Positions 21,720 through 28,041 of a DNA stretch of 28,041 bases are shown here, in pieces. This DNA is from an uncultured Lachnospiraceae bacterium (lineage in GTDB: Bacteria > Bacillota > Clostridia > Lachnospirales > Lachnospiraceae). The stretch lies in contig CAJTXN010000023.1 of NCBI GenBank assembly GCA_910583605.1, positions 1 through 28,041 on the forward strand. Reading direction: 5' to 3'. The position numbers and the translations under genes were made by a program. The notes below the pieces were generated by a model. That model worked only from the letters and a program-made list of their open reading frames with translations, was not told the DNA's origin and ran no database searches. Numbering within the stretch: the first letter of the stretch is position 1; every line of letters starts with the position of its first letter.

Positions 21720-23933
21720 ATGAGTATTTACGATACACTGAATGATATGCAGCAAAAAGCAGTATTTCATGTGGATGGTCCGCTTTTAATACTGGCGGGT
21801 GCCGGCTCCGGCAAGACCAGAGTGTTAACCCACCGGGCAGCATATCTGATTGAAGAAAAAGGGGTAAATCCCTGGAATATTATGGCGATTACCTTTACCA
21901 ATAAAGCAGCAGGAGAAATGCGGGAACGAATTGACAATATCGTAGGCTTCGGTTCCGAGAGTATATGGGTAAGTACCTTTCATTCCAGCTGTGTGAGAAT
22001 TTTAAGACGGTATATTGACAAACTGGGATATGACACTAATTTTACAATATATGATACGGATGATTCCAAAACGGTAATGAAGGATATCTGCAAAAAGCTG
22101 AATATTGATACCAAATATTTAAAAGAAAAGTCAATCCTTGCCGCCATTTCCAATGCAAAAAATGAAATGACTTCTCCTGAACAGTATATTCTCGAAAATA
22201 CCGGAGATTATAGTAAAAAACGGATTGGAGAAGCCTATAAAGAATATCAGGACAGACTGAAAAAAAATAATGCACTGGATTTTGATGATTTACTGGTGAA
22301 AACAGTGGAATTGTTTTTAAATTGTCCAGAGGTTCTGGATTATTATCAGGAACGCTTTAAATATATTATGGTAGATGAGTATCAGGATACCAACACGGTT
22401 CAGTTCCGGTTTGTCAGCCTGCTGGCGGCGAAATACGGAAACCTTTGCGTAGTGGGAGATGATGATCAGTCTATATATAAATTCCGCGGCGCCAATATAG
22501 AGAATATCCTGAACTTTGAAAAGGTATTTCCGGATGCCATGGTCATTAAGTTGGAACAGAATTACCGTTCCACTAAAATGATTCTGGATGCAGCAAATGC
22601 AGTGATTGCTAACAATAAAAACCGGAAGGATAAGAAGCTTTGGACGGATAAGAGTGAAGGCGGAAAGATTATATTCCGTCAGGTGGACAATGCTCTGGAT
22701 GAAGCCCAGGTAATTGCTGATGAGATTGATACTCTGGTGCGGAGTGGCAATTATGCCTATAACAGTTGTGCCTGCCTCTACCGGACCAATGCACAGTCCC
22801 GTTTGATCGAGGAACGTTTTATCAGAGAAAATATTCCGTATAAAATATTCGGCGGTGTTAATTTCTATCAGAGAAAAGAGATTAAGGATATCATTGCTTA
22901 TCTGAAAACTGTGGATAACGGTAAGGATGATGTGGCGGTAAAACGAATCATTAATGTTCCGAAGAGAGGTATCGGTCTGACTACCGTGGATAAGGTACAG
23001 ACCTTTGCAGATGCTAACAATATCAGTTTTTATGAGACGCTGCTGAATCAGAATGCCATGGATATTCTGGGCAGGTCTGCTTCCAAAGTGAAACCGTTTG
23101 CGGATTTTATCCAGAGAATGAGGGCGGAAGCGGAATATGTCAGTCTGACGGAACTGGTAGATAAGATACTGGAGGAAACCGGATATCTGCAGGAACTGAT
23201 TATTGAAAATACGGATGAATCCAAGGCGAGAATTGAGAATATAGATGAATTTATAACGAAGGTGGCAGATTATGTGAATCGGGAAGACGAACCGACGCTG
23301 AACGGATTTTTGGAAGAAGTGGCTCTGGTGTCCGATATTGATTCGCTGGATGAAAACAGTGATTATGTGGCGTTAATGACAATTCACAGTGCAAAGGGTC
23401 TGGAGTTTCCGAAGGTGTTTTTATGCGGTATGGAGGATGGACTGTTCCCGGGCTATATGTCAATTATGTCAGACGATAAAACGGAAGTGGAGGAAGAACG
23501 CCGTTTGTGTTATGTCGCCATAACGAGGGCCATGGAAAGTCTGACTATTACCAGTGCGAAGCAGCGTATGATCCGGGGTGAAACACAATACAATAAAATG
23601 TCCCGGTTTGTTCAGGAGATTCCCCGGTTGTTGATGGATGCCAATGTATCGGCAGAGAAGATGGCTTCCAGACAGGGAGTCATTAAACCGTCGGCCGCAT
23701 CCAATGCAAAACCTATTTTTAATAAAAAACCGTTTGAACCGAAACAGTATACGGTGACGAAGGCGGGAAGCCTTGAGTATGTTGTGGGAGACCGGGTCCG
23801 TCATGTGAAATTTGGTGAGGGGCAGGTGACAGCCATCGTGGAAGGCGGCAGAGATTATGAAGTTACCGTAGAGTTTGATAAAGCAGGACCTAAAAAAATG
23901 TTTGCTTCGTTTGCTAAATTGAAAAAAGTATAG
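21720..23933 (+). CDS. pcrA: ATP-dependent DNA helicase PcrA/UvrD-like
   Basis: This 737-residue superfamily-1 3'-5' helicase unwinds DNA in repair and replication-restart and removes proteins from DNA. The Walker A is AGAGSGKT (26-33), motif Ia is AITFTNKAA, the DEXQ box is DEYQDT (219-224), and motif III is VVGDDDQSIY. Motif IV is QNYRST, and motif V/VI runs from MTIHSAKGLEFP to LCYVAITRA. The C-terminal region ends in a Tudor-like fold (YVVGDRVRHVKFGEGQVTAI...), known in PcrA to contact RNA polymerase. The length is normal. A site AAAGGAAA precedes the ATG. It lies just after the YdjI-like gene and may be co-transcribed. In Bacillus pcrA is near yerC; here yerC lies about 4.4 kb upstream with the pspA module between. 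Confidence 0.97.
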   Translation: MSIYDTLNDMQQKAVFHVDGPLLILAGAGSGKTRVLTHRAAYLIEEKGVNPWNIMAITFTNKAAGEMRERIDNIVGFGSESIWVSTFHSSCVRILRRYIDKLGYDTNFTIYDTDDSKTVMKDICKKLNIDTKYLKEKSILAAISNAKNEMTSPEQYILENTGDYSKKRIGEAYKEYQDRLKKNNALDFDDLLVKTVELFLNCPEVLDYYQERFKYIMVDEYQDTNTVQFRFVSLLAAKYGNLCVVGDDDQSIYKFRGANIENILNFEKVFPDAMVIKLEQNYRSTKMILDAANAVIANNKNRKDKKLWTDKSEGGKIIFRQVDNALDEAQVIADEIDTLVRSGNYAYNSCACLYRTNAQSRLIEERFIRENIPYKIFGGVNFYQRKEIKDIIAYLKTVDNGKDDVAVKRIINVPKRGIGLTTVDKVQTFADANNISFYETLLNQNAMDILGRSASKVKPFADFIQRMRAEAEYVSLTELVDKILEETGYLQELIIENTDESKARIENIDEFITKVADYVNREDEPTLNGFLEEVALVSDIDSLDENSDYVALMTIHSAKGLEFPKVFLCGMEDGLFPGYMSIMSDDKTEVEEERRLCYVAITRAMESLTITSAKQRMIRGETQYNKMSRFVQEIPRLLMDANVSAEKMASRQGVIKPSAASNAKPIFNKKPFEPKQYTVTKAGSLEYVVGDRVRHVKFGEGQVTAIVEGGRDYEVTVEFDKAGPKKMFASFAKLKKV

Positions 23934-23947
23934 TAAAATTTAGCAAA
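23910..23947 (+). repeat. inverted repeat across the pcrA stop
   Basis: A perfect 11-bp pair (TTTGCTAAATT 23910-23920, AATTTAGCAAA 23937-23947) spans the pcrA stop with a 16-nt spacer. No T run follows, so if it ends transcription it does so weakly; it could be an operator for the downstream gene, where a -10-like TATACT (23954-23959) follows. Confidence 0.5.
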
Positions 23948-24037
23948 TAATGTTATACTAATGTATATGGATTAAAAAGCATATACTAATTTAGAAAATA
24001 AACATATCCGCATCTGCGGAAGAAAGGTCGTGTAATT

Positions 24038-24289
24038 ATGGAAAAGATTGAAAGCCTGATCAGTGCAACGAAACTGAATGATTTTTTGAAAAGGCAGGAA
24101 AAAGCAGAAGATAAGAAGAATAAGGCGGTGTGTGTATTTGCCGTTATTGGAGCAGTTCTTGTTATAGCTGCAGTGATTTACGGCATTTACAAGTATCTGA
24201 AGCCGGATTATCTTGAAGATTTCGAGGATGATTATGAAGATGAGGATGAATTCGATGAGGATTTTTTTGAAGATGAATTCGAGTGTTAA
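24038..24289 (+). CDS. small single-pass membrane protein with acidic tail
   Basis: This is an 83-residue protein: a charged N-terminal helix (MEKIESLISATKLNDFLKRQEKAEDKK), one membrane segment (about 30-51, VCVFAVIGAVLVIAAVIYGIYKYL), and a C-terminal tail of nearly all Asp, Glu and Phe. The likely topology is N-in with an acidic outer tail, or the reverse; sequence alone does not tell. Similar small proteins recur in Lachnospiraceae, some labelled with DUF names, but I cannot name this one with confidence. A site (AGAAAGG) lies upstream. It is a lone gene with a structured terminator region after it. Confidence 0.75.
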   Translation: MEKIESLISATKLNDFLKRQEKAEDKKNKAVCVFAVIGAVLVIAAVIYGIYKYLKPDYLEDFEDDYEDEDEFDEDFFEDEFEC

Positions 24290-24322
24290 TTGATATCATG
24301 GTTATCATATGAAATATTTAAT

Positions 24323-24422
24323 ACTGCCGGAAATAGAGCCTTGGTTTTGCGGAGATTTTATGGTCTGTTCACAGATTTTCACAGAACCACCGAAAGGCTG
24401 ATATTGACGGCAGTTTTTTTTG
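24323..24422 (+). ncRNA. structured RNA / long-loop terminator candidate
   Basis: Three nested stems lie after the small membrane gene. These are ACTGCCG (24323-24329) with CGGCAGT (24408-24414), AGCCTT (24337-24342) with AAGGCT (24394-24399), and an inner GGTCTGT with ACAGAACC. Internal loops separate them, and eight T follow from about 24414. The length of about 100 nt and the T run suggest either an independent small RNA or the 3' structure of the upstream transcript. I found no good promoter immediately before it (TTGATA at 24290-24295 lacks a well-spaced -10), and no match to a known family comes to mind. Confidence 0.4.
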
Positions 24423-24542
24423 AGATTTTATAAATTACATTTAATTGTAAACCATAAATCAGAAATAATAAACGACAGGCAATTGCGGCCATGAGTTTTA
24501 CGGTTGTCTGATAAAATAAAATAGTGAAAGGCGGAAGTGGTT

Positions 24543-24950
24543 ATGTATGGAAAGAATTCGGTAGGAAAAGATTTGATTTTGCTGCTTATCGGAGTGGGGA
24601 TGTGTGTCGGAGGTTTGTTTATTTTCTCAAACAATGTTACGGTATCCAGTTTCAGTATGTCCCGTGTCAGCTACTGGGGAATGTTCGGAGGAAGAAGTAT
24701 GCCGGGCGGTCTGATCGTAATTCCTTTAATTCTGGGTATTGTGTTATGGATTGCGCTGCCAAAAACATTTATAGGAAAACTGGTTACTGTGTTAGGCGCT
24801 TTAATCATTATTTTAGGCGTAATGTCATCAGTTACTTTAAGATTTCGCAGCGCCTCTTTATTTGAATACATAATGATGCTCATTTTGATCTTCGGCGGCG
24901 GAGCGCTGGCTCTCAGGATTTTATTGCTGCCTGGCGGAAAAGATAAATAG
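24543..24950 (+). CDS. small multi-pass membrane protein
   Basis: This is a 135-residue hydrophobic protein with about four membrane segments (near 12-30, 55-73, 78-97 and 108-128). Glycine-rich turns (SYWGMFGGRSMPGG) lie between the first two. It ends with a short basic tail (PGGKDK). I do not recognise the family. The ATG at 24543 is chosen because the AGGCGG site (24529-24534) is correctly spaced, unlike the GTG at 24537. rlmD starts 16 nt after its stop, so the two are likely one transcript, but no functional link is evident. Confidence 0.75.
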   Translation: MYGKNSVGKDLILLLIGVGMCVGGLFIFSNNVTVSSFSMSRVSYWGMFGGRSMPGGLIVIPLILGIVLWIALPKTFIGKLVTVLGALIIILGVMSSVTLRFRSASLFEYIMMLILIFGGGALALRILLLPGGKDK

Positions 24951-24966
24951 AAGAGGAGTTTTCGGC

Positions 24967-26694
24967 GTGAAAAAAGGACAGGTTTATATAGGAACAGTTG
25001 AGGAGTTTGTATTTCCGAATAAAGGAATTATTTATTATGAAGAGAAGCCGGGGACAGAAGTGTCGCCGGCTGATAATGTATCAGCGGAAACAATGATTCA
25101 TAAGATTGTTGTAAAAGATGCATTGCCGGGGGAAACCGTAAGATTTCAGTTATCAAAAAAGCGATCGGGAAAATATGAGGGACGTCTGTTAGAGGTTTTA
25201 TCCAAAGGGGAAATTGAAAATGCGGTTCCGGAGTGTCCGCATTTCGGCACATGCGGAGGCTGTTCATTTCAAACCCTTAGTTATGAGAATCAATTGAAAC
25301 TGAAAAGCGGTATGGTCCGGTCGATCTTGGATTCCGTTCTGGAGAAACCGTATGAGTTTGAGGGAATTATTGGCAGTCCCAGGGAATGGGGATACAGAAA
25401 TAAGATGGAGTTTTCGTTTGGAGATGCCTGCAAGGGCGGGGAACTGTCTCTTGGGATGCATAAGAAGGGAAGTTTTTATGATATTGTCACTACGGATAAC
25501 TGTAAGATTGTCCATGAGGATTATAACCTTATATTGAAAACCGTTTTGGATTATTTTAGGGAGAGAGCCGTTCCTTTTTATCATAAGATGAGTAAGGAAG
25601 GATATCTTCGTCATTTACTCCTGCGCAGGGCTGTCAAAACCGGAGAGATGACAATCAGCCTGGTTACCACATCTTCGCTTGATCCGGATTTATCCGATTT
25701 GGTTGAATTATTATTAAATCTGAATCTGGAGGGCAGAATTGCAGGAATTCTGCATATTTTTAATGATGGTCTGGCGGATATGGTCCGAAGCGACAGAACG
25801 GAAGTATTATATGGCAGTGAGTATTTTTATGAGGAGATTTTGGGATTAAAATTTAAGATTTCCACATTTTCGTTTTTTCAGACAAATTCTCTGGGGGCGG
25901 AGAAGTTATATGAAAAAGCCAGAGAGTATGTAGGTGAAACGAAGGACAAGCTGATTTTTGATTTATACAGCGGTACCGGTACCATTGCCCAGATGCTGGC
26001 GGCAGTGGCAAAGAAGGTTATCGGTGTTGAAATTGTGGAGGAGGCAGTAGAGGCGGCCAGGGAAAATGCAAAGCTGAACGGTCTGGAGAATTGTGAGTTT
26101 ATTGCTGGAGATGTGCTGAAGGTTATTGATGAGATTGAGGAAAAACCGGATTTGATCGTACTGGACCCGCCGAGGGACGGGATTCATTCGAAGGCGCTGG
26201 AAAAGATTATTAATTACGGGGTGGAGAAGATTGTGTATATTTCCTGTAAGCCGACAAGTCTGGCCAGGGATTTGGAAGTGCTGACGAAACGGGGGTATGA
26301 GGTGGTGAGGGGGTGTGCGGTGGATATGTTTCCGGGGACACATCATGTTGAGACGGTAGTAATGCTTTCCAACAAAAAACCCGACAGCGTAATCAACGTA
26401 AAAGTCGAGTTTGGCGAGGGTGAGGGAAAAGTGCCGCTTGATAATATTGCCAAGAGAGCCGAAGCGTACAAGCCGAAAGAGCGAGTTACATATAAGATGA
26501 TTAAGGAATACATAGAAGCGAAGTATGGCTTCAAAGTACATACCGCATATATCGCAGAGGTTAAAAGGGAGTTAGGATTGCCGATGTATGATGCTCCTGA
26601 TGCGGTAGAGGAATTGAAACAGCCGAGGAAACATCCGACGGCGGAGAAAGCGGAGGCGATAAAGGATGCTTTGAAACACTTTGAGGTTATTTAA
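24967..26694 (+). CDS. rlmD: 23S rRNA uracil-5-methyltransferase RlmD-like, with extra C-terminal tail
   Basis: This 575-residue protein methylates a uracil of 23S rRNA (U1939 in the E. coli family member) using SAM. The N-terminal part is TRAM-like (1-80). Four cysteines for a 4Fe-4S cluster are present (Cys90, Cys96, Cys99, Cys179), as is the SAM motif DLYSGTGTIAQM. The catalytic pair follows: DPPRDG, then Cys427 in YISCKPTSLARDL. The usual end of RlmD, HVETVVML, comes at about residue 467. Here a further 107 residues (KKPDSVINVKVEFGEGEG... up to FEVI) follow, lacking any rRNA methyltransferase motif, and the codon style changes at about 26340-26370. I infer that an integrative element inserted in the 3' end of rlmD and supplied a replacement 3' end. 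The start is the GTG at 24967 with an AGAGGAG site. Confidence 0.93.
   Translation: MKKGQVYIGTVEEFVFPNKGIIYYEEKPGTEVSPADNVSAETMIHKIVVKDALPGETVRFQLSKKRSGKYEGRLLEVLSKGEIENAVPECPHFGTCGGCSFQTLSYENQLKLKSGMVRSILDSVLEKPYEFEGIIGSPREWGYRNKMEFSFGDACKGGELSLGMHKKGSFYDIVTTDNCKIVHEDYNLILKTVLDYFRERAVPFYHKMSKEGYLRHLLLRRAVKTGEMTISLVTTSSLDPDLSDLVELLLNLNLEGRIAGILHIFNDGLADMVRSDRTEVLYGSEYFYEEILGLKFKISTFSFFQTNSLGAEKLYEKAREYVGETKDKLIFDLYSGTGTIAQMLAAVAKKVIGVEIVEEAVEAARENAKLNGLENCEFIAGDVLKVIDEIEEKPDLIVLDPPRDGIHSKALEKIINYGVEKIVYISCKPTSLARDLEVLTKRGYEVVRGCAVDMFPGTHHVETVVMLSNKKPDSVINVKVEFGEGEGKVPLDNIAKRAEAYKPKERVTYKMIKEYIEAKYGFKVHTAYIAEVKRELGLPMYDAPDAVEELKQPRKHPTAEKAEAIKDALKHFEVI
26340..26370. other. probable integration junction (attL-like) in rlmD
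   Basis: The end of the conserved RlmD sequence (HVETVVML, 26344-26367) coincides with a shift from GT/GG-rich codons to A-rich codons with AAAGTC/GAG style and with the beginning of a non-RlmD tail. The 3' end of rlmD (formerly rumA) is an established integration site of conjugative elements in other Firmicutes. The exact core of recombination cannot be set without the empty site. Confidence 0.5.
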
Positions 26695-26698
26695 TGAC

Positions 26699-26732
26699 AT
26701 AGCTACTTGCTTATGTAAAAGTAAGTGGCTAT
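26699..26732 (+). repeat. hairpin between rlmD and the nuclease-like gene
   Basis: ATAGCTACTT (26699-26708) pairs with AAGTGGCTAT (26723-26732) with one G-U pair and a 14-nt loop. No T run follows, so it is not a standard terminator; it may mark the start of the next gene's leader. Confidence 0.5.
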
Positions 26733-26747
26733 GGTATAAAAGGAGTT

Positions 26748-27689
26748 ATGAATAGAAAAATGAAAACCATATTTAGTAAGGAAGATATTGAACAATATGC
26801 AAAGAAAGCAAAGCAATGTATGGAAAAATGTATAATTGAAATGGGCGGTGATATAGACGAGAATGCCAGAGATGAGTTGAATGTCGATTTGGAGGAAGAT
26901 GCAGTATATGAAGATAACTGCTTTGAGGGATTTTTTGGGCAAATAAATAGTTGCCGCTTTGGAAATAAACTTTTTGTCGAGATAAAAAAATTGGGAGATT
27001 GCGATGGATATTATAAAGATTGGTCTATGAAGACTTATATGCAGACAATGTATGAAATTTGTGATGGTATGGATGATGTTTGGGTAAGCAATTATGAGTA
27101 TATAGATGACGACCCTGCATTTAGAGCATTTTTTATTGCTTTTTTGTTTGATATAGATGAGTTTAAGTATTATGAAGAAGTATATAAATATTGCCATGAT
27201 TTTTGTGACCAATTAGAAAATTTGATAAAAAGAAAGCTTAAAGGTTGTTATTGGGATAAAAAGTTTGAAGTAGATGAAATGGCATTTTGTAAATTGTATT
27301 TAACGCCGTTTTTTAAGAAAATTGGATTTGAGCAGGTTATATTTAATCATGGGAATAAGGAATTTGGAAAGGATTTCATCTTAGTTACTAAAAATCTTTT
27401 TGGCATAAAAGAATATTATGGTGTTCAGGCAAAAGCAGGGAGTTTGAGTGGTACAGCGACTTCAAATATCACAGAAATTACAAATCAAATAAATATGGGA
27501 TTTAATGTTCCATATAAAATGGTAATTGGAGAAGAAGTGTATATTACCAAAATGTTAGTGGCTATTTCTGGTAATTACACAGATAATGCACAGGCAATCA
27601 TACAAACTTCTGTTGATAAATATAAATTTGCGAATATTATTTTTTTATCTAAAAAGGAGTTAGAAAATCATCATGTAATGGTAGAATAA
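26748..27689 (+). CDS. putative restriction-type nuclease (PD-(D/E)XK-like) in element cargo
   Basis: This is a 313-residue, AT-rich gene. The C-terminal third has a pattern typical of Mrr-like restriction endonucleases: GNKEFGKDFILV (Glu205, Asp209), then strand YYGVQAKAG with Gln227-x-Lys229. This fits the PD-(D/E)XK variant in which Q-x-K replaces E-x-K. The N-terminal part (about 1-180) is acidic, rich in Asp, Glu, Tyr and Phe, and is not recognised. A good site (AAAAGGAG) precedes the ATG. It follows the modified end of rlmD and so is probably cargo near the left end of an integrative element, in keeping with a defence or self-protection function. No methyltransferase partner is seen in the window. 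The nuclease call rests on a few motif residues. Confidence 0.55.
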   Translation: MNRKMKTIFSKEDIEQYAKKAKQCMEKCIIEMGGDIDENARDELNVDLEEDAVYEDNCFEGFFGQINSCRFGNKLFVEIKKLGDCDGYYKDWSMKTYMQTMYEICDGMDDVWVSNYEYIDDDPAFRAFFIAFLFDIDEFKYYEEVYKYCHDFCDQLENLIKRKLKGCYWDKKFEVDEMAFCKLYLTPFFKKIGFEQVIFNHGNKEFGKDFILVTKNLFGIKEYYGVQAKAGSLSGTATSNITEITNQINMGFNVPYKMVIGEEVYITKMLVAISGNYTDNAQAIIQTSVDKYKFANIIFLSKKELENHHVMVE

Positions 27690-27773
27690 AGCGTTTTTAC
27701 CAATGTAAAATTGCATATTTGAGTATTCCAGCATTTCCGTATATGATGTAGTTAAGAAACGGAGGTGTTGTTT

Positions 27774-27953
27774 ATGAGAGAAAAGAAAAACCATTTATAT
27801 GTGGACAGCCAAGAACGGAGCATTTTATTACATAGCCTTGTGGAGCTGAAAAACCAGCTCATACAGCAGGGCAGATATACGGACTGCATTGACGAACTGA
27901 TATTTAAGGTCGTCAACGCTCCCGTCAAGAGAATGAAAATTGAATATGTCTAA
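27774..27953 (+). CDS. small conserved mobile-element protein
   Basis: This 59-residue protein, MREKKNHLYVDSQERSILLHSLVELKNQLIQQGRYTDCIDELIFKVVNAP, resembles small proteins that I recall from clostridial conjugative and mobilizable elements. It is predicted to be helical with a basic C-terminus. The ATG at 27774 follows an ACGGAGGT site; the upstream TTG/GTG starts are less likely. Its function is unknown. It lies downstream of the nuclease-like gene and supports the reading of this right end as an element. The last 88 nt of the window after its stop show no further gene. Confidence 0.65.
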   Translation: MREKKNHLYVDSQERSILLHSLVELKNQLIQQGRYTDCIDELIFKVVNAPVKRMKIEYV

Positions 27954-28041
27954 GGCACATCACAAAGCCGCTTATTCTTATTGATTTGAACCGCTCCCTG
28001 TCAAGTAGACAATTAAAAAAATAAAAAATTTTGCCTGCCAG

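Noticed and set aside
1..28041. CRISPR array, tRNA or rRNA genes
   Set aside because: No short regular direct repeats with spacers and no tRNA- or rRNA-like sequences were recognised by reading both strands.

Overview
The window looks like a low-GC Firmicutes chromosome, most probably a gut Clostridia of the Lachnospiraceae type. The pointers are AGGAGG-like ribosome binding sites, consensus TTGACA/TATAAT promoters, a tryptophan T-box, and families typical of that group (DUF4250, DUF1836, YerC/YecD, SEC-C, PspA/YdjG/YdjI-like proteins). The taxon is an inference from gene content; no rRNA or tRNA was seen.

Layout. (1) 1-1730 is a graveyard of mobile or accessory DNA: a truncated KilA-N reading frame, a small HD-domain hydrolase, a TIGR04076-like protein and the decayed C-terminal end of a large serine recombinase. 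(2) 1736-4464 is a self-contained metal-resistance operon: ArsR/SmtB repressor, free-standing HMA metal-binding protein and a CPC-type P1B ATPase. It has a promoter, a palindromic operator over the -10 and a terminator. (3) 4484-8944 carries DUF4250 (minus strand), a long near-perfect inverted repeat, a cytidylate-kinase-like protein, purA, deoC and two unknown genes. (4) 8968-12515 is trpE-trpG-trpD behind a T-box leader with a UGG specifier; trpCFBA do not follow. (5) 12560-18343 has a SEC-C protein, a minus-strand membrane protein, a back-to-back promoter pair, a methyltransferase-hslO pair, a CspA protein, a PHP phosphoesterase coupled to a TrpR-like YerC, and a DUF1836 protein. (6) 18499-23947 is an envelope-stress-like module (PspA, zinc-ribbon membrane protein, SPFH/YdjI-like protein) followed by pcrA. 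(7) 24038-26694 has two small membrane proteins, a structured transcript end and rlmD. (8) From about 26340 to the end, rlmD acquires an extra C-terminal tail and is followed by an AT-rich putative PD-(D/E)XK nuclease and a small protein. This resembles the left end of an integrative element inserted in the 3' end of rlmD.

How the genes work together: the metal operon should sense and export divalent heavy metals. The T-box should match trpEGD expression to uncharged tRNA-Trp. HslO and PspA/YdjG/YdjI protect proteins and membrane under stress. PurA, DeoC, PcrA and RlmD are housekeeping. The two ends of the window are accessory, and the roughly 24.6 kb between them looks like ordinary chromosome. 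The most interesting leads are the rlmD junction with its cargo nuclease, the 107-nt inverted repeat at 4901-5007, the structured RNA candidate at 24323-24422, and the split HMA/ATPase operon with its operator.
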